From Puccinia triticina (taxonomy: Eukaryota; Basidiomycota; Pucciniomycetes; Pucciniales; Pucciniaceae), in assembly GCF_026914185.1 (NCBI RefSeq), contig NC_070562.1, positions 5,270,001 through 5,334,000 on the forward strand: DNA of 64,000 nt, in the 5' to 3' direction. The position numbers and the translations under genes are program-made. Below, piece after piece: positions 10,916 to 22,233 of the stretch (within the stretch, counting starts at the first letter, position 1; each line of letters starts with the position of its first letter). The notes under the pieces are model-generated. The model searched no databases, was not told the origin of the DNA, and saw only the letters and a program-made list of their open reading frames with translations.

Positions 10916-12733
10916 TGGATTTGCCAGGCATTGCCATGCATTGCCGTGCATTTCCAAGCATTTCCATGCATTGCCGTGCATTGTCAGGCATTGCCGTGCA
11001 TTGTCAGGCATTTCCAGGCATTGTCAGGCATTTCCAGGCATTGTCAGGCATTGTCAGGCATTTTCAGGCATTGCCAGGCATTGTCAGGCATTGCCAGGCA
11101 TTGTCATGCATTTCCAGGCATTTGCTGGGCATGGACAGGCATTTCCAGGCATTGCCAGGAACTTGCCAGGCATTGTTGTGCATTTCCAGGCATTTGCCAG
11201 GAACTTGCCAGGCATTTCCAGGAACTTGCCAGACATTGCCAGGAACTTGCCAGGCATTGCCAGGAACTTGCCAGCCATTGTCGTGCATTTCCAGGCATTT
11301 GCCAGGAAATTGCCAGGAATTGCCGTACATTGCCACACATTGCTGTGCATTGCTAGGCATTCTTCAGGCATTGCCGTGTATTCTCCAGGTATTGTATTGC
11401 ATTTCCCCCATTGCTGTGCATTGCCATGCATTCTCCAGGCATTCCCATGCATTGTGCAGGCATTGCTGTACATCTGCCAGGCATTTCCATGCATTTGCCA
11501 GGCATTCTCATGCATTGCCAGGAATTGTGGTGCATTTTACAGGCATTTTGGTGCATTTTCTAGGCATTGTGGTTCATTTTCCAGGCATTGTGGTGCATTT
11601 GCCAGGCATTGCCGTGCATTGCCATGAATTTTCCAGGCATAGCTGTTCATTGCCGTTCATTGCCAGGAATTGCCGTGCATTGCCAGGCATTGCAGTGCAT
11701 TGCCCGGCATTGCGCTGCATTGCCAGGCATTGCGCTGCATTGCCAGGCATTGCGCTGCATTGCCAGGCATTGCGGTTCATTGCCCGGCATTGCGCTGCAT
11801 TGCCAGGCATTGCGGTTCATTGCCAGGCATTGCGCTGCATTGCCAGGCATTGTGGTGCATTTCCCGGCATTGCGGTGCATTGCCAGGCATTGCGGTGCAT
11901 TGCCAGGCATTGCGGTGCATTGCCAGGCATTGCGGTGCATTGCCAGGCATTGCGGTGCATTGCCAGGCATTGCGGTGCATTGCCAGGCATTGCGGTGCAT
12001 TGCCAGGCATTGCGGTGCATTGCCAGGCATTGCGGTGCATTGCCAGGCATTGCGGTGCATTGCCAGGCATTGCGGTGCATTGCCAGGCATTGCGGTGCAT
12101 TGCCAGGCATTGCGGTGCATTGCCAGGCATTGCGGTGCATTGCCAGGCATTGCGGTGCATTGCCAGGCATTGCGGTGCATTGCCAGGCATTGCGGTGCAT
12201 TGCCAGGCATTGCGGTGCATTGCCAGGCATTGCGGTGCATTGCCAGGCATTGCGGTGCATTGCCAGGCATTGCGGTGCATTGCCAGGCATTGCGGTGCAT
12301 TGCCAGGCATTGCGGTGCATTGCCCGGCATTGCGGTGCATTGCCCGGCATTGCGGTGCATTGCCAGGCATTGCGGTGCATTGCCAGGCATTGCGGTGCAT
12401 TGCCAGGCATTGCGGTGCATTGCCAGGCATTGCGGTGCATTGCCAGGCATTGCGGTGCATTGCCAGGCATTGCGGTGCATTGCCAGGCATTGCGGTGCAT
12501 TGCCAGGCATTGCGGTGCATTGCCAGGCATTGCGGTGCATTGCCAGGCATTGTTGTGCATTGCCTGGCATTGCGTTGCATTGCCAGGCATTGTGGTGCAT
12601 TTTCCAGGCATTGTGGTGCATTTTCCAGGCATTGTGGTGCATTTTCCAGGCATTGTGGTGGATTTGCCAGGCATTGTGGTGCATTTGCCAGGCCTTGCCG
12701 TGCATTTGCCAGGCATTGCGATGCATTGCCAGC
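10916..12733. repeat. 20-bp minisatellite array (largest in the window)
   Basis: The 5' part (10916-11870) is a degenerate mix of ATTGCCAGGCATTTCCAGG-like decamers, collinear up to about 11300 with the inverse of 26155-26360. From 11881 to 12540 it is an almost perfect array of about 33 copies of TGCCAGGCATTGCGGTGCAT, with only an A to C change near 12325 and 12345. Each unit is two related 10-mers. All six frames are open (642 codons on the plus strand, 362 on the minus), giving a 20-residue peptide period. This is a consequence of a stop-free unit, not evidence for a gene. Confidence 0.9.
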
Positions 12734-13264
12734 AAGGGTGGGCTACTACGCTATGCTATGCATTAAAAAAGCGCCCGCAAATTTTGAGCAGCGTTAGCGC
12801 GCTGTTAGCGTCGCTACGCTGCACTAATTTTCAGCGGCGCTAATAGCGCGCCAATTCTTTGTTAGCGTTAGCGCGCCACTACAGTCGCTACGCTATGCTG
12901 CGCTGCGCTACAGCGCTTTCAGAGGAAAAGGTTGCTTTTTTTCCGCTAAAAGCGCTGTAGCGCAGCGTAGCGCAGCGTAGCGCAGCGTAGCGCAGCGTAG
13001 CGCGCGCTCTTTTGCACCCTGCGTGTGTAGCGTTAGCGCAATTGCGCGCATCTGCGCTAACGCTACACTAACAGCTAAATTAGCTGCGCACCCTGTGAGC
13101 ATAGCATTAGCGCAGAGTAGGCGCACTTCTGCTAACGCTACTCTACACCCGGTAACGCTACTCTACAAGTTAGCGGAATTCGGCTAAAGCTACGCTACAG
13201 GTTGGCGGAATTCTTCTACGCTACACCACGCTAACCCTACGGTCAGGGTAGCTGGCCCACCCTT
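12734..13264 (+). mobile_element. GCGCTAACGCTA-rich MITE, copy a
   Basis: Termini CAAGGGTGGGC and GCCCACCCTT are inverted repeats. The interior is built of GCGCTAACGCTAC-like palindromic strings, with a central stem CTACAGCGCTTT...AAAGCGCTGTAG (12908-12965). No transposase is encoded. Copies b (17965-18393), c (18682-20142, opposite orientation) and d (33386-33827) share the same internal order. Confidence 0.7.
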
Positions 13265-13265
13265 C

Positions 13266-13830
13266 AATGCCAGGAATTGCCAGGTATTGCTGTGCATTGC
13301 CAGGCATTGCTGTGAATCGCCAGGCATTGCTGTGCATCGCCAGGCATTGCTGTGCATCGCCAGGCATTGCTGTGCATCGCCAGGCATTGCTGTGCATCGC
13401 CAGGCATTGCTGTGCATCACCAGGCATTGCTGTGCATCGCCAGGCATTGCTGTGCATTGCCAGGCATTGCTGTGCATTGCCAGGCATTGCTGTGCATTGC
13501 CAGGCATTGCTGTGCATTGCCAGGCATTGCTGTGCATTTCCAGGCATTGCTGTGCATTGCCAGGCATTGCCGTGCATTGCCAGGCATTGCCGTGCATTGC
13601 CAGGCATTGCTGTGCATTGCCAGGCATTGCTGTGCATTGCCAGGCATTGCTGTGCATTGCCAGGCATTGCTGTGCATTGCCAGGCATTGCTGTGCATTGC
13701 CAGGCATTGCTGTGCATTGCCAGGCATTGCTGTGCATTGCCAGTCATTGCCGTGCATTGCCGTTCATTTCCAGGCATTGACGTGCATTGCTGTGCATTGC
13801 CAGGCATTTCCATGAACTGCCAGTTTCCAG
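13266..13830. repeat. 20-bp minisatellite array, TGCCAGGCATTGCTGTGCAT type
   Basis: About 26 units. The first third has TCGCCAGGCATTGCTGTGCA (T to C) variants in blocks and the rest is nearly uniform, suggesting stepwise local expansion. The last units degrade into ATTTCCAGGCATTG. Open frames on both strands are repeat artefacts. Confidence 0.88.
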
Positions 13831-14152
13831 GCACATCCTGCGCCATAGTGAGTCATTTTCCAGGCATTTTCAAGGCATTGTTGTGCATTTTCCAGGCATT
13901 GATCCAGGAAATTCTGTGCATGGTTTCTTCTGCTAGATTTGGGGCTTAGGGTTAGGGAGTTTTTTCCTAAAAAACCTGGGCAAGGCGTGACAATCATCTA
14001 GCTCACCCAGATCCCTCGCCAGCTAGCTCACTCAGCTCCTGCAGCTCCTGCGCCAGCTCACAAAGCTCCCGCGCCAGCTCACGCAGCTCCTGCTCCAGCT
14101 CACGCGGCTCCTGCGCCAGCTCATGCAGCTCCTGCGCCAGCTCACACAGCTG
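13831..14152. repeat. Minisatellite tail and a 21-bp AGCTCCTGCGCCAGCTCAC array
   Basis: After the array decays (to about 13920) there is a short TTAGGGTTAGGG string (13947-13958). Then about five 21-bp units of the type AGCTCCTGCGCCAGCTCACGC follow at 14030-14150. Nothing coding is seen. Confidence 0.65.
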
Positions 14153-17103
14153 TGCAGAGATTACGGTTCCAAACGGATAATAATACCGGTTTTATCAATG
14201 CTTTGGGACCGAAGAATCCGGTGGACAAAACTCAGTTTGATTCCAAATTCTTTTTGGACATTGTTGTCATCTCTTCTTGTGGGTTTTCAATCATCATCAG
14301 ATATAACATGCTACATACATTTTTTTCCTCTCAGAAAATTGCATTCACTTGGTGCTGGGATGAATCCTTGCCCCTGGGGATTCTTTTTGGAATGTATGTA
14401 TATTGATATATTATTGTATGCCCTCTTTTGGTTCATGAGGATTGGGAGGCCTACGCAGCAAGGGATCTGTATTAAGTTGGATTGAAGCCTTTTTGTAGCA
14501 CTATATACAATATGTACCCAGGGAGAGATATTGCACCTCACACCTCCAGGGGCCTCCTCTGGTGAAAAGAACCTATCCAGTGGACTAGTCTGACTCAGCA
14601 TTGGATAGAGTTGACCAATGCCACGTCGAAAAATCTGGCCAGACTAATTTGTTGGAAATGGCATTGGAAGTTTGGCCTATGGCTATGCCGTGTCAGACAA
14701 ATTCTCTCAAAGGGTAGGTGCCGTGTGGCATCAGCCTTGTTCTTTGATGCTATGTCAGACTGTAACAGTCTGATTAGATCTAGCTCAGCTGACCAACTGT
14801 TCCAGGGTTTTGTGGCCCCTTGGGAGTTTGTTTAACGGGGTTTTTGCCCCCCTCAATCAAACAATTGGCCAGTACTATCATTGAACCGGCACGGTCCAAC
14901 ATTTCATTGCAGAAAAATAAGTCCAATCACATGTTGGACCAAGCAGTTGAGACAACTTGTCCAAAATGGCATCAGAAAACTGTCTGATGCTATGTTGAGC
15001 ATACCCATCAAACAGGCTTGTCCTGTAGGAAATTGAGGTCAAGTACTCTATTGCAGCGTAAAAAAAATGCTAATAGTAGTAAAGAACTTGCACAAACAAA
15101 TAAGAAAAGAAATAAAAGATAAGTAGGAACATAATGGGATAAAAGAGTGAAAACATTATGTACCTTCAGTTGTTCTAGTCCAATCTGCAACTCAAATATT
15201 TAGACAATAAAAAGATCTTTTTAGGAGAGAGAAATAATAACAAGCCTAAGAAAAGAAACAAGATCAATCAGAGTTAGAGAGCAATGAGAGAAGAAAGAAA
15301 GACCAGGGGCAGAAGATCGGGTGTACCTCCACTTGATTATTTCCGTGATCCTCCTGGATCTTGGCTGTCTAAAGCAAGTGGTAAACATGGATCTAGAAAC
15401 GGGCAGGTAGGATTTGTTGGCAGTGGATTAAGGTATTTTTTTTGGATGCGACAGCGTTTGGGAGTTCGTGGTTCTTGTTGAGTCTGAAGATCTCACACAA
15501 GCGATGCGGGGATACAGAAAAACTATCAAAAAACGTAAAAATGAAGTATCTTGTATTGGACTGTATTTGCAACAAGACACCAAAGTTTGAGTACATTTGT
15601 ATAGTATTGGTCTTTGAATACAATACAAATAAATAGTATTGGGTGCAAAACAGATACAAATACAGGCAGATACAGATACATTTATTGTATTTGTTTCACG
15701 ATTGGTCAGAGGGAGTGGTAGGGAGGTCGTTGGAGGTAAGAAAGAAACACAATTCAAGTTGGGAACTCTCCCCTCAGCCCCAGGGGAACCCCATTGACCC
15801 CTCTGAGGAGGAGAGGATCGGGTAGCTGGACGTCAAGGGCAGGGAAGTCGTCGGGGCTGCCAGGGAGTCGTCTGGGTGGTCAGGAAGTCGTTTGGGTGGC
15901 CAAGAAGTTGTTGTAGAGAATAAGAAGGTTGTTGGTAGGTTAAGAGAGTAGACAACCAATTCCCCCAACATCATCTCCCATAGATTTTTTCATTGCCGCC
16001 ACAAAATTTTGACTCAACAATGTATTCCCCCAAGATCCTAACTCTCATGCTTCCTGCTTTGGCCACTGCAGTCACACAATCTTGTGAGGAACAGCGCAGT
16101 TGCTTTTGAACCTTGGATCAACTAAACCTAAGCCTTATACACGCTTGTTGTCTTTGACATTGGCCGTCGAGCAGGATTTTCTACGCTTCAATCTTTTGCC
16201 CTTTGAGTAACCAACTAAACGCTTAACTCCCACCACCTCATCTCCCCTTCTCTGGCCACAGATTCTACTTTGCAGTCATAAAACCATATGCTGGCAATTG
16301 GAGGCATCCTTTTTTGAGCGTGCTGGATCAATGAAACAAAAGTACAACCGGATCACGCAGAAGAAGATAGCCAAACCGACAAAGTTCCTTTGCCGGGGCT
16401 TCCCAGAAGAGTTTGCTATACGTATGATACATTTACACTTCAATTTTTTCCCCTGGGATCTCCCTTTGTTTTCCACTTCAATTTTTTCCCCCTCTCCCTT
16501 TATAAATTACCAGAGCAACAATTCTTTGATTAACCAAACAACTAATTCTCCCAATTAAATCATCATCTCCCGTTCTTCGAACGCTGCGCCAGTTACGCAA
16601 ATTCTTCCCCCCAGTGGCTTCCTACCAAGGAGTGGTGCCAACGCTCTTATGCGTTGGGTCATTAGTTTGTTTGATTTCCCACCCCCACTTTCAGGTAGGA
16701 ATTTTTCCCGGCGACCATTGTTTTCCCATCTCCCCTCACTCACTCCTGACAAGAAACTGACAGCTTTGGTTTTTGACCTCTCAACAAGATCATGTCCGTC
16801 ATCTTTGCCCCAAGGATATAGAGAGAACTAATTCACAAAAAAGTTTCCCCTTCTGCAACCACTGCAGTGGCACTATTTTCCCAAGAACTGGTGTGGATTG
16901 ACATGATACTCATCCAAGTCTGTTCTTTTCCCCATGCCCCCTTCTCTGTTGGGGGCTTCTCCCCTCTCCCTTTTATTCACTAATTACCTACACATCATTC
17001 CCCATTCTTACACCATAGATTCCACCTGTGGCAATTAAATTCTTTGGTCCCAAACCAATGATAAAGCCGGTATTATGATTGGTTTAGAACTGTAATCTCT
17101 GCA
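14153..17103. mobile_element. About 2.95-kb element with 65-bp terminal inverted repeats, no transposase seen
   Basis: TGCAGAGATTACGGTTCC at 14153 is mirrored by GGTTTAGAACTGTAATCTCTGCA ending at 17103 (partial quote of the match). The inverted similarity runs about 65 bp, through TAATACCGG(T/C)TTTATCA and TTTGGGACC(G/A)AAGAAT. Flanks CAGCTG and GAGCTG share five of six bases, a possible 6-bp duplication. The interior holds only short frames (up to 120 codons) and no recognised domain. Internal GAAGTCGT(C/T)(T/G)GGG repeats lie near 15845-15900. It is probably a non-autonomous DNA transposon. Confidence 0.6.
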
Positions 17104-17960
17104 GAGCTGGATTATCTGTGCTCAAGCTGGGCCAACCTGCAGTCAGGCCCTAGCTTCAAATCCAGCTAGCGCAATAAATCTGTGATAGTCCAGTTGTTTG
17201 CAGCGCAGCTGCAAACCTGCAGAACCCCCAGGTTGCAAGTTCATGCTAAGAATCAAACTGAAGGTAATTGCAAATTAGATAATTATGTACAAAGAGGGCA
17301 AAAAAGACAGAAGGAAAAGGAATATACCTGAAGGCAAACACAACAGAGAAGAGCACGACAAAAATGAATGAAGATAGAGGAAGAAAGAAAAGAAGAGCAG
17401 ACTAAAGAGAACAGGGTCAACGGGAGGCACATGATACAGAGGAACAAGAGCGCGACATACAACCAAGGAGAATGCTTGATTTGAGGGAGGATTGACTAGC
17501 TTTGTGGCTTTGAGGATTTCAAAGACGGGTGTGATGACTGTCTTCAGGAGGAATGAATAGTCAGAAAGATTTGATGAGTAGTTGGTGAGACTATTGCTGA
17601 TGATGTTGAAAAGTTGTTGAGCAGGTTCCCCAAGGAAAGAGGTAAAATCAAGGAGAAGAGATGATCTTAAGTATGTTGAGGGGAGATGGATTTTGCTGAT
17701 GGGAAAAGATGAGCAAGACAGATTTGGAAGGCAAGCAAGCGAGACAACCGAGCAGGTTTGAGCGAGATGAATCAAGATGATGAGCAAGGGAAACAAACTG
17801 AGAGACTAGAGGAAAAACAGAGAGAGTTGTCCAGTTGAGTGACATCAGTGTGACATGTTTGTCACATGATGGAAGCTCAATTTGAGGTGCGGCCTTGACT
17901 CTCAACAGTTCAATTCCCACCAGCGCAACCTGATTATTGGGGGTTAGGGGGCAGGTTTAG
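17104..17960. other. Unassigned DNA between the TIR element and MITE copy b
   Basis: A minus-strand open stretch of about 170 codons (17275-17796) encodes a low-complexity Ser/Leu/Phe-rich peptide without a recognised domain. A string AGTTCAATTCCCACC near 17910 resembles a tRNA T-arm and could mark a SINE-like fragment. Short TTAGGG-like strings occur near 17942-17965. Confidence 0.4.
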
Positions 17961-17964
17961 GGTT

Positions 17965-18393
17965 AGGAAGTTCCGTGGCATTAGCGTGGAGTAGCGTAGC
18001 AGAATTCCGCGAACTTGTAGTATGTTGTTAGCGGAATTGCTCCTCCTCTGCGCTAACGCTACGCGCACAGGGTGTGCAGCTAATTTAGCTGTTAGAGTAG
18101 CGTTAGCGCGGATGCGGGCAATTGCGCTAACGCTACACACGCAGGGCGCAAAAGAGCGCGCGTTATGCTGCGCTACAGCACTTTTAGCGGAAAAAAGGGC
18201 ATTTTTTCCGCTGAAGGCGCTGTAGCACAGCACAGAGTAGCGTAGCGACTGTAGCGGCGCGCTAACGCTAACAGAAAATTGGCGCGCTGTCAGCGCCGCT
18301 GAAAATTAGCGCAGCGTAGCGGCGCTAACAGCGCGCTAAAGCAACTCAAAATTGGCTGGAACTTTTTGCCGCTACACTAACGCGTAGCGTAGT
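17965..18393 (-). mobile_element. GCGCTAACGCTA-rich MITE, copy b
   Basis: Inverted relative to copy a and collinear with it through the central stem GCTACAGCACTTTTAGCGG...CCGCTGAAGGCGCTGTAGC. Its right end (GTAGTCCCTTGCTGG) has lost the CCCACCCT terminus. It abuts a minisatellite, as copies a and c do. Confidence 0.6.
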
Positions 18394-18681
18394 CCCTTGC
18401 TGGCAATGCACGGCAATGCCTGGCAATGAACACCAATGCCTGGAAATGCACAGCAATGCCTCACAATGCAAGGCAATGCACAACAATGCCTGGCAATGCA
18501 CGGCAATGCACAGCAATGCCTGGCAATGCACGGCAATGCACAGCAATGCCTGGCAATGCACAGCAATGCCTGGCAATGCACAGCAATGCCTGGCAATGCA
18601 CAGCAATGCCTGGCAATGCACGGCAATGCACAGAAATGCATGACAATGCACGGAAATGCATGGCAATGCACAGCAATGCCT
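18394..18681. repeat. 20-bp minisatellite array, inverted orientation
   Basis: Roughly 14 units of ATGCACAGCAATGCCTGGCA and ATGCACGGCAATGC, the reverse complement of the 13.3-kb array type. It is bounded on both sides by GCGC-rich MITE ends (copies b and c). Confidence 0.85.
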
Positions 18682-18929
18682 GGAATTGAAGGGTGGGCCA
18701 GCTACGCTGACCATAGTGTTAGCGTGGCGTAGCGTAGCAGAATTCCACCAACCTGTAGCGTAGCGTTAGCAGAATTCCGCTAACTTGTAGAGTAGCGTTA
18801 GCAGAATTCCGCTAGCATGTAGAGTAGCGTTAGCGGAATTGCTCCTACTCTGCGCTAACACTACGCTCACAGGGTGCATAGCTAATTTAGCTGTTAGTGT
18901 AGCGTTAGCGCAGATGCGCGCAATTACGC

Positions 18930-19866
18930 TGTGGTAGACGGAAAAGTGGAAAAATAAAAAGTTTTTTCTACACCACCTAATTACTCATAATAGGCCTCAA
19001 GATACCATCAAATGGACCCCAGAAATGGATTCTACGGCCAATTTCACCCCTAGTCACCACTGGAAGCACCCCTGGACCCCCTCTAGTGTGGAAGTTACAC
19101 CTCATGGACACCTATCACATGGCCAGCCCCAGTAACCCAGCTGTCACCTGCTTCAACCCAAGTTTCACAGTAGTACACATATACACATCACAGGATACAA
19201 ACATACATCTCCCTGTCAGGCTACACTCATTACATATTAACTACATACACCCCTTTATATACATAGTATGACATCATTTACACTGTTTCTGCATCCTCAG
19301 ACTTTGTGTATACACTAATTCCCCCTGTATGACAGCTCATGCAGTCTACTGTCACCTCATGCATGCATTAGAAGGTTCTTTTGTATATTCTGACACCATC
19401 CATGCGCCCCTGAGGGGTTATGACATCATTTGTATCTACTCCCACCAGCTAAAATCCCTCACCCTGTTGTCTAGATTAGCTGAAACCCTAACCCACAAGC
19501 CCCTTTGGGGCTCCACTTTTGTCTATAAAAGGAGCTCTCTCCACCCCCAGTGGTCTGCTCCCCAGTTTCTCACCAAGAACTCACAAGTCACCCAACACTC
19601 ATCCACACTCAAATCCTAAAACCCTTATAACAATAAATCAACCCTTATAACAACCATTCAACCCTTATAACAAAGTAATTAAAACACTTACACGTTTCCA
19701 GTCAAACATATTTCATCTGGAACAGACCAGACCTATCACTTAATAAAACTTGCCAAGCTGAGCTTGGTGGGTCTTGTTGACTGATAACAGAAGGGCAGAG
19801 CTTGCAACTCCATCATACCCTTCACCATTCAGCAAAAGGGTTTCATTACCACTTTTGAGTCTTACA
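18930..19866 (+). mobile_element. Solo LTR, family U (937 bp)
   Basis: Starts TGTGGTAGACGG, ends GAGTCTTACA, flanked by a 4-bp direct repeat ACGC (18926-18929 and 19867-19870). A TATA box TATAAAAGG lies at 19525-19533, with AATAAA-like strings downstream (near 19633 and 19742), as expected for U3-R-U5. It sits inside MITE copy c. No internal retrotransposon sequence adjoins it. Confidence 0.75.
19525..19533 (+). promoter_or_regulatory. TATA box of the family-U LTR
   Basis: TATAAAAGG followed by AGCTCTCTCC. The same arrangement occurs in the other copies (minus strand near 9750 and near 62490), so it is conserved across the family and is the likely promoter. Confidence 0.5.
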
Positions 19867-20142
19867 ACGCTAATGCTACACACGCAGGGCACAAAATAGC
19901 GCGCGCTACGCTGCGCAACAGCGCTTTTGGCGGAAAAAAAGGCAATTTTTTCCTCTGAAAGCGCTGTAGCGCAACGCAGCATAGCGTAGCGACTGTAGCG
20001 TCGCTCTAACACTAACAAAGAATTGGCGCGCTGTTAGCGCCGCTGAAAATTAGTGCAGCGTAGCGGCGCTAACGCTGCTCAAAATTGGCGGACGCTTTTT
20101 GCCGCCACGCTAACGTGTAGCGTAGCGTAGTGGCCCACCCTC

Positions 20143-20255
20143 GCTGGCAATGCATGGCAATGCCTGTCAAATGCACGGCAAGCCCTGGCAAATTCACCAC
20201 AATGCCTGGCAAATGCACCACAATGCCTGGAAGATGCACCACAATGCCTGACAAT
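20143..20255. repeat. Short minisatellite remnant
   Basis: GCAATGCCTGGCAAATGCACC-like units (slightly diverged) run from the end of MITE copy c to the start of palindrome block C. They match the reverse complement of the units at 26155-26210. Confidence 0.7.
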
Positions 20256-20595
20256 GCTGTGATGCTTGCCGGTTTCAGGTGCTGGAAATATACGAGCGAA
20301 CTAAGTTGGGGCTTCATTGCAGGGAGCCGAAGGGCTATTTATGTTGTAGGAGAACAATAGGGAAGTGACGGCTTGATGAGAATAAGGGGAAGGAATGACG
20401 CGTCCCATTAGATGGGGCTCTTTGCAAAGTACGAGGACGGACTCGGAGAAGTCAGTCCGAGTAAGGAAATCTAATATACAGGATTGGAGATATATAAAGT
20501 AGCAAGGATCTACAAGATAGATGAGAGCGGCGATGACAATATAGAGAGGCCAAGAGCGGCGGTCCTAGGTAACAGGAGACAGGGCCGAGAGCGGA
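20256..20595 (+). repeat. Palindrome block C, left copy (unoccupied site)
   Basis: Matches the reverse complement of 25535-26150 with the 274-bp solo LTR removed. Around 20325 the sequence AGCCGAAGGGCTATT is uninterrupted, whereas the right copy has the LTR and a duplicated CTTCG at this point. No gene is recognised. Confidence 0.8.
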
Positions 20596-20641
20596 TTATA
20601 AGTGTATAAGGTGCCTAGTCCTGTACAACAGGGGGGAGGAG

Positions 20642-21026
20642 CAACGGTGGGTAGTCACGGTACGGTTATCGGTAACGTACCAATATTGTAACGATTTTTC
20701 TCTTGTTACCATTACCGTTAACCGTAACGGAAGTGCGTTACGATATCACACACCCAGGATGTTTGAAATTTGACATCCGTTACAATATCTGCCCGCACAG
20801 AGGGGCAGATATCGGACTTAATATGATCCAGAGGGGGCCATTTGCCCCTCTTTATCTCGTTAACCGGTGGTTAATGTGTTACGCTACTAGTAACGCAAGT
20901 AACACACAGAAAAAATCAGGCCCGGGATTACAACTGGTTGTTACTATTAGCGCTAACGCCTGAGCGCAGTAACGGCAAGCGTTACGCTACGCAGATAACG
21001 GTGGTTATCGTAACTACCCACCGCTG
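20642..21026. mobile_element. 385-bp MITE with CAACGGTGGGTAGT ends
   Basis: Terminal inverted repeats CAACGGTGGGTAGT and ACTACCCACCGCTG. Flanking GGAGGAG (20635-20641) and GGAGAAG (21027-21033) form a 7-bp duplication with one mismatch. The other arm of the host element gives the unoccupied form (reverse complement of CTTCTCCCCCTGT near 22193). The interior is rich in GTAACG and GTTACG strings; no protein is encoded. Confidence 0.75.
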
Positions 21027-21145
21027 GGAGAAGTAGTATAGGAAGGTGGTCGGAGACTGAAGGAGATAGCCAATGGCTATTGCCTCAAATAGAGCTATCA
21101 TGGAAGTTACCATACCCGGAAGCGGGGGACTTCACACCAGGAAAT

Positions 21146-22088
21146 TGCCAGGCATTGTCGTGCATTTCCAGGCATTTGCCAGGAACTAGCTAGGCATTGC
21201 CATGCATTGCCACACATTGCTGTGCATTGCTAGGCATTCTCCAGGAATTGCTGTGCATTCTCCAGGTATTGCCTTGCATTTCCACCATTGCTGTGCATTG
21301 CCATGCATTCTCCAGGCATTGCCATGCATTCTGCAGGCATTGCTGTGCATTTGCAAGGCATTGCCATGCATTTGCCAGGCATTCTCATGAATTGCCAGGC
21401 ATTGTGCTGCATTTTACAGGCATTTTGGTGCATTTTCTAGGCATTGTGGTGCATCTGCCAGGCATTGTGGTGCATCTGCCAGGCATTGCCGTGCATTGCC
21501 ATGAATTTTCCAGGCATTGCTGTTCTTTGCGGTTCATTTCCAGGCATTGCCGTGCATTGCCAGGCATTGCCGTTCATCGCCAGGCATTGCCGTGCTTGCC
21601 AGGCATTTCTGTGCATTGCCAGGCATTGCCGTGCATTGCCAGGCATTGCCGTGCATTGCCAGGCATTGCCGTGCATTGCCAGGCATTGCCGTGCATTGCC
21701 GTGCATTGCCAGGCATTGCCGTGCATTGCCAGGCATTGCCGTGCATTGCCAGGGATTGCCGGGCATTGCCGTGCATTGCCAGGGATTGCCGGGCATTGCC
21801 GTGCATTGCCAGGGATTGCCGGGCATTGCCAGGCATTGCCGTGCATTTCCAGGCATTGCTGTGCATTGCCAGGAATTGCCGTGCATTGCCGTGCATTGCC
21901 GTGCATTGCCGTGCATTGCCAGGCATTGCCGTGCATTGCCGTGCATTGCCGTGCATTGCCAGGCATTGCCGTGCATTGCCAGGCATTGCCGTGCATTGCC
22001 AGGCATTGCCGTGCATTGCCAGGCATTGCCGTGCATTGCCGTGCATTGCCAGGCATTGCCGTGCATTGCGGTGCATTGCCAGGCATTG
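21146..22088. repeat. Minisatellite inside the TIR element
   Basis: A degenerate first third is followed (21540-22080) by TGCCAGGCATTGCCGTGCAT units mixed with single 10-bp steps (ATTGCCGTGC repeated) and a triple higher-order block near 21750-21830 (AGGGATTGCCGGGCATTGCC). Six-frame openness (313 codons plus, 228 minus) is a repeat by-product. Confidence 0.85.
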
Positions 22089-22233
22089 TGAAGTCCCCCG
22101 CTTCCGGGTACGGTAACTTCCACAATACCTCTATTTGAGGCAATAGCCGTTGGCTATCTCCTTCAGTCTCCGACCGCCTTTGTCCACTACTTCTCCCCCT
22201 GTGTAACGGACTAGGCACCCTATACACTTATAA

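Larger units (their letters stand above)
18682..20142 (-). mobile_element. GCGCTAACGCTA-rich MITE, copy c, split by an LTR
   Basis: Begins AAGGGTGGGCCAGCTACGC and ends GTGGCCCACCCTCGC, the inverted terminal pair of this family, in the orientation opposite to copy a. The MITE body is interrupted at CAATTACGC by the family-U LTR (18930-19866). Removing the LTR and one ACGC restores the order seen in copies a and b. Confidence 0.65.
20596..22233. mobile_element. Terminal-inverted-repeat element carrying a minisatellite
   Basis: Long inverted ends: 20596-20641 plus 21027-21145 on the left, 22085-22233 on the right. They share TTATAAGTGTATA, GGTGCCTAGTCC, GGAGAAGTA, GGAGATAGCCAA and GGAAGTTACC strings in inverse order. 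The space between the arms is filled by a TGCCAGGCATTGCCGTGCAT minisatellite. The left arm is interrupted by a separate 385-bp MITE (20642-21026). No transposase is present. Confidence 0.7.

Noticed and set aside
11881..12540. CRISPR-like regular repeats
   Set aside because: Units are directly adjacent without unique spacers and no cas genes exist; it is a minisatellite in a eukaryotic genome.
10915..12843. A 642-codon plus-strand reading frame and long antisense frames
   Set aside because: The 20-bp unit has no stop in any frame on either strand, so all six frames are open; peptide periodicity of 20 residues is automatic. No start context, intron or domain supports a gene.
13940..17970. Telomere-like TTAGGGTTAGGG strings
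   Set aside because: Only one or two units at each place; too short to indicate an interstitial telomere.
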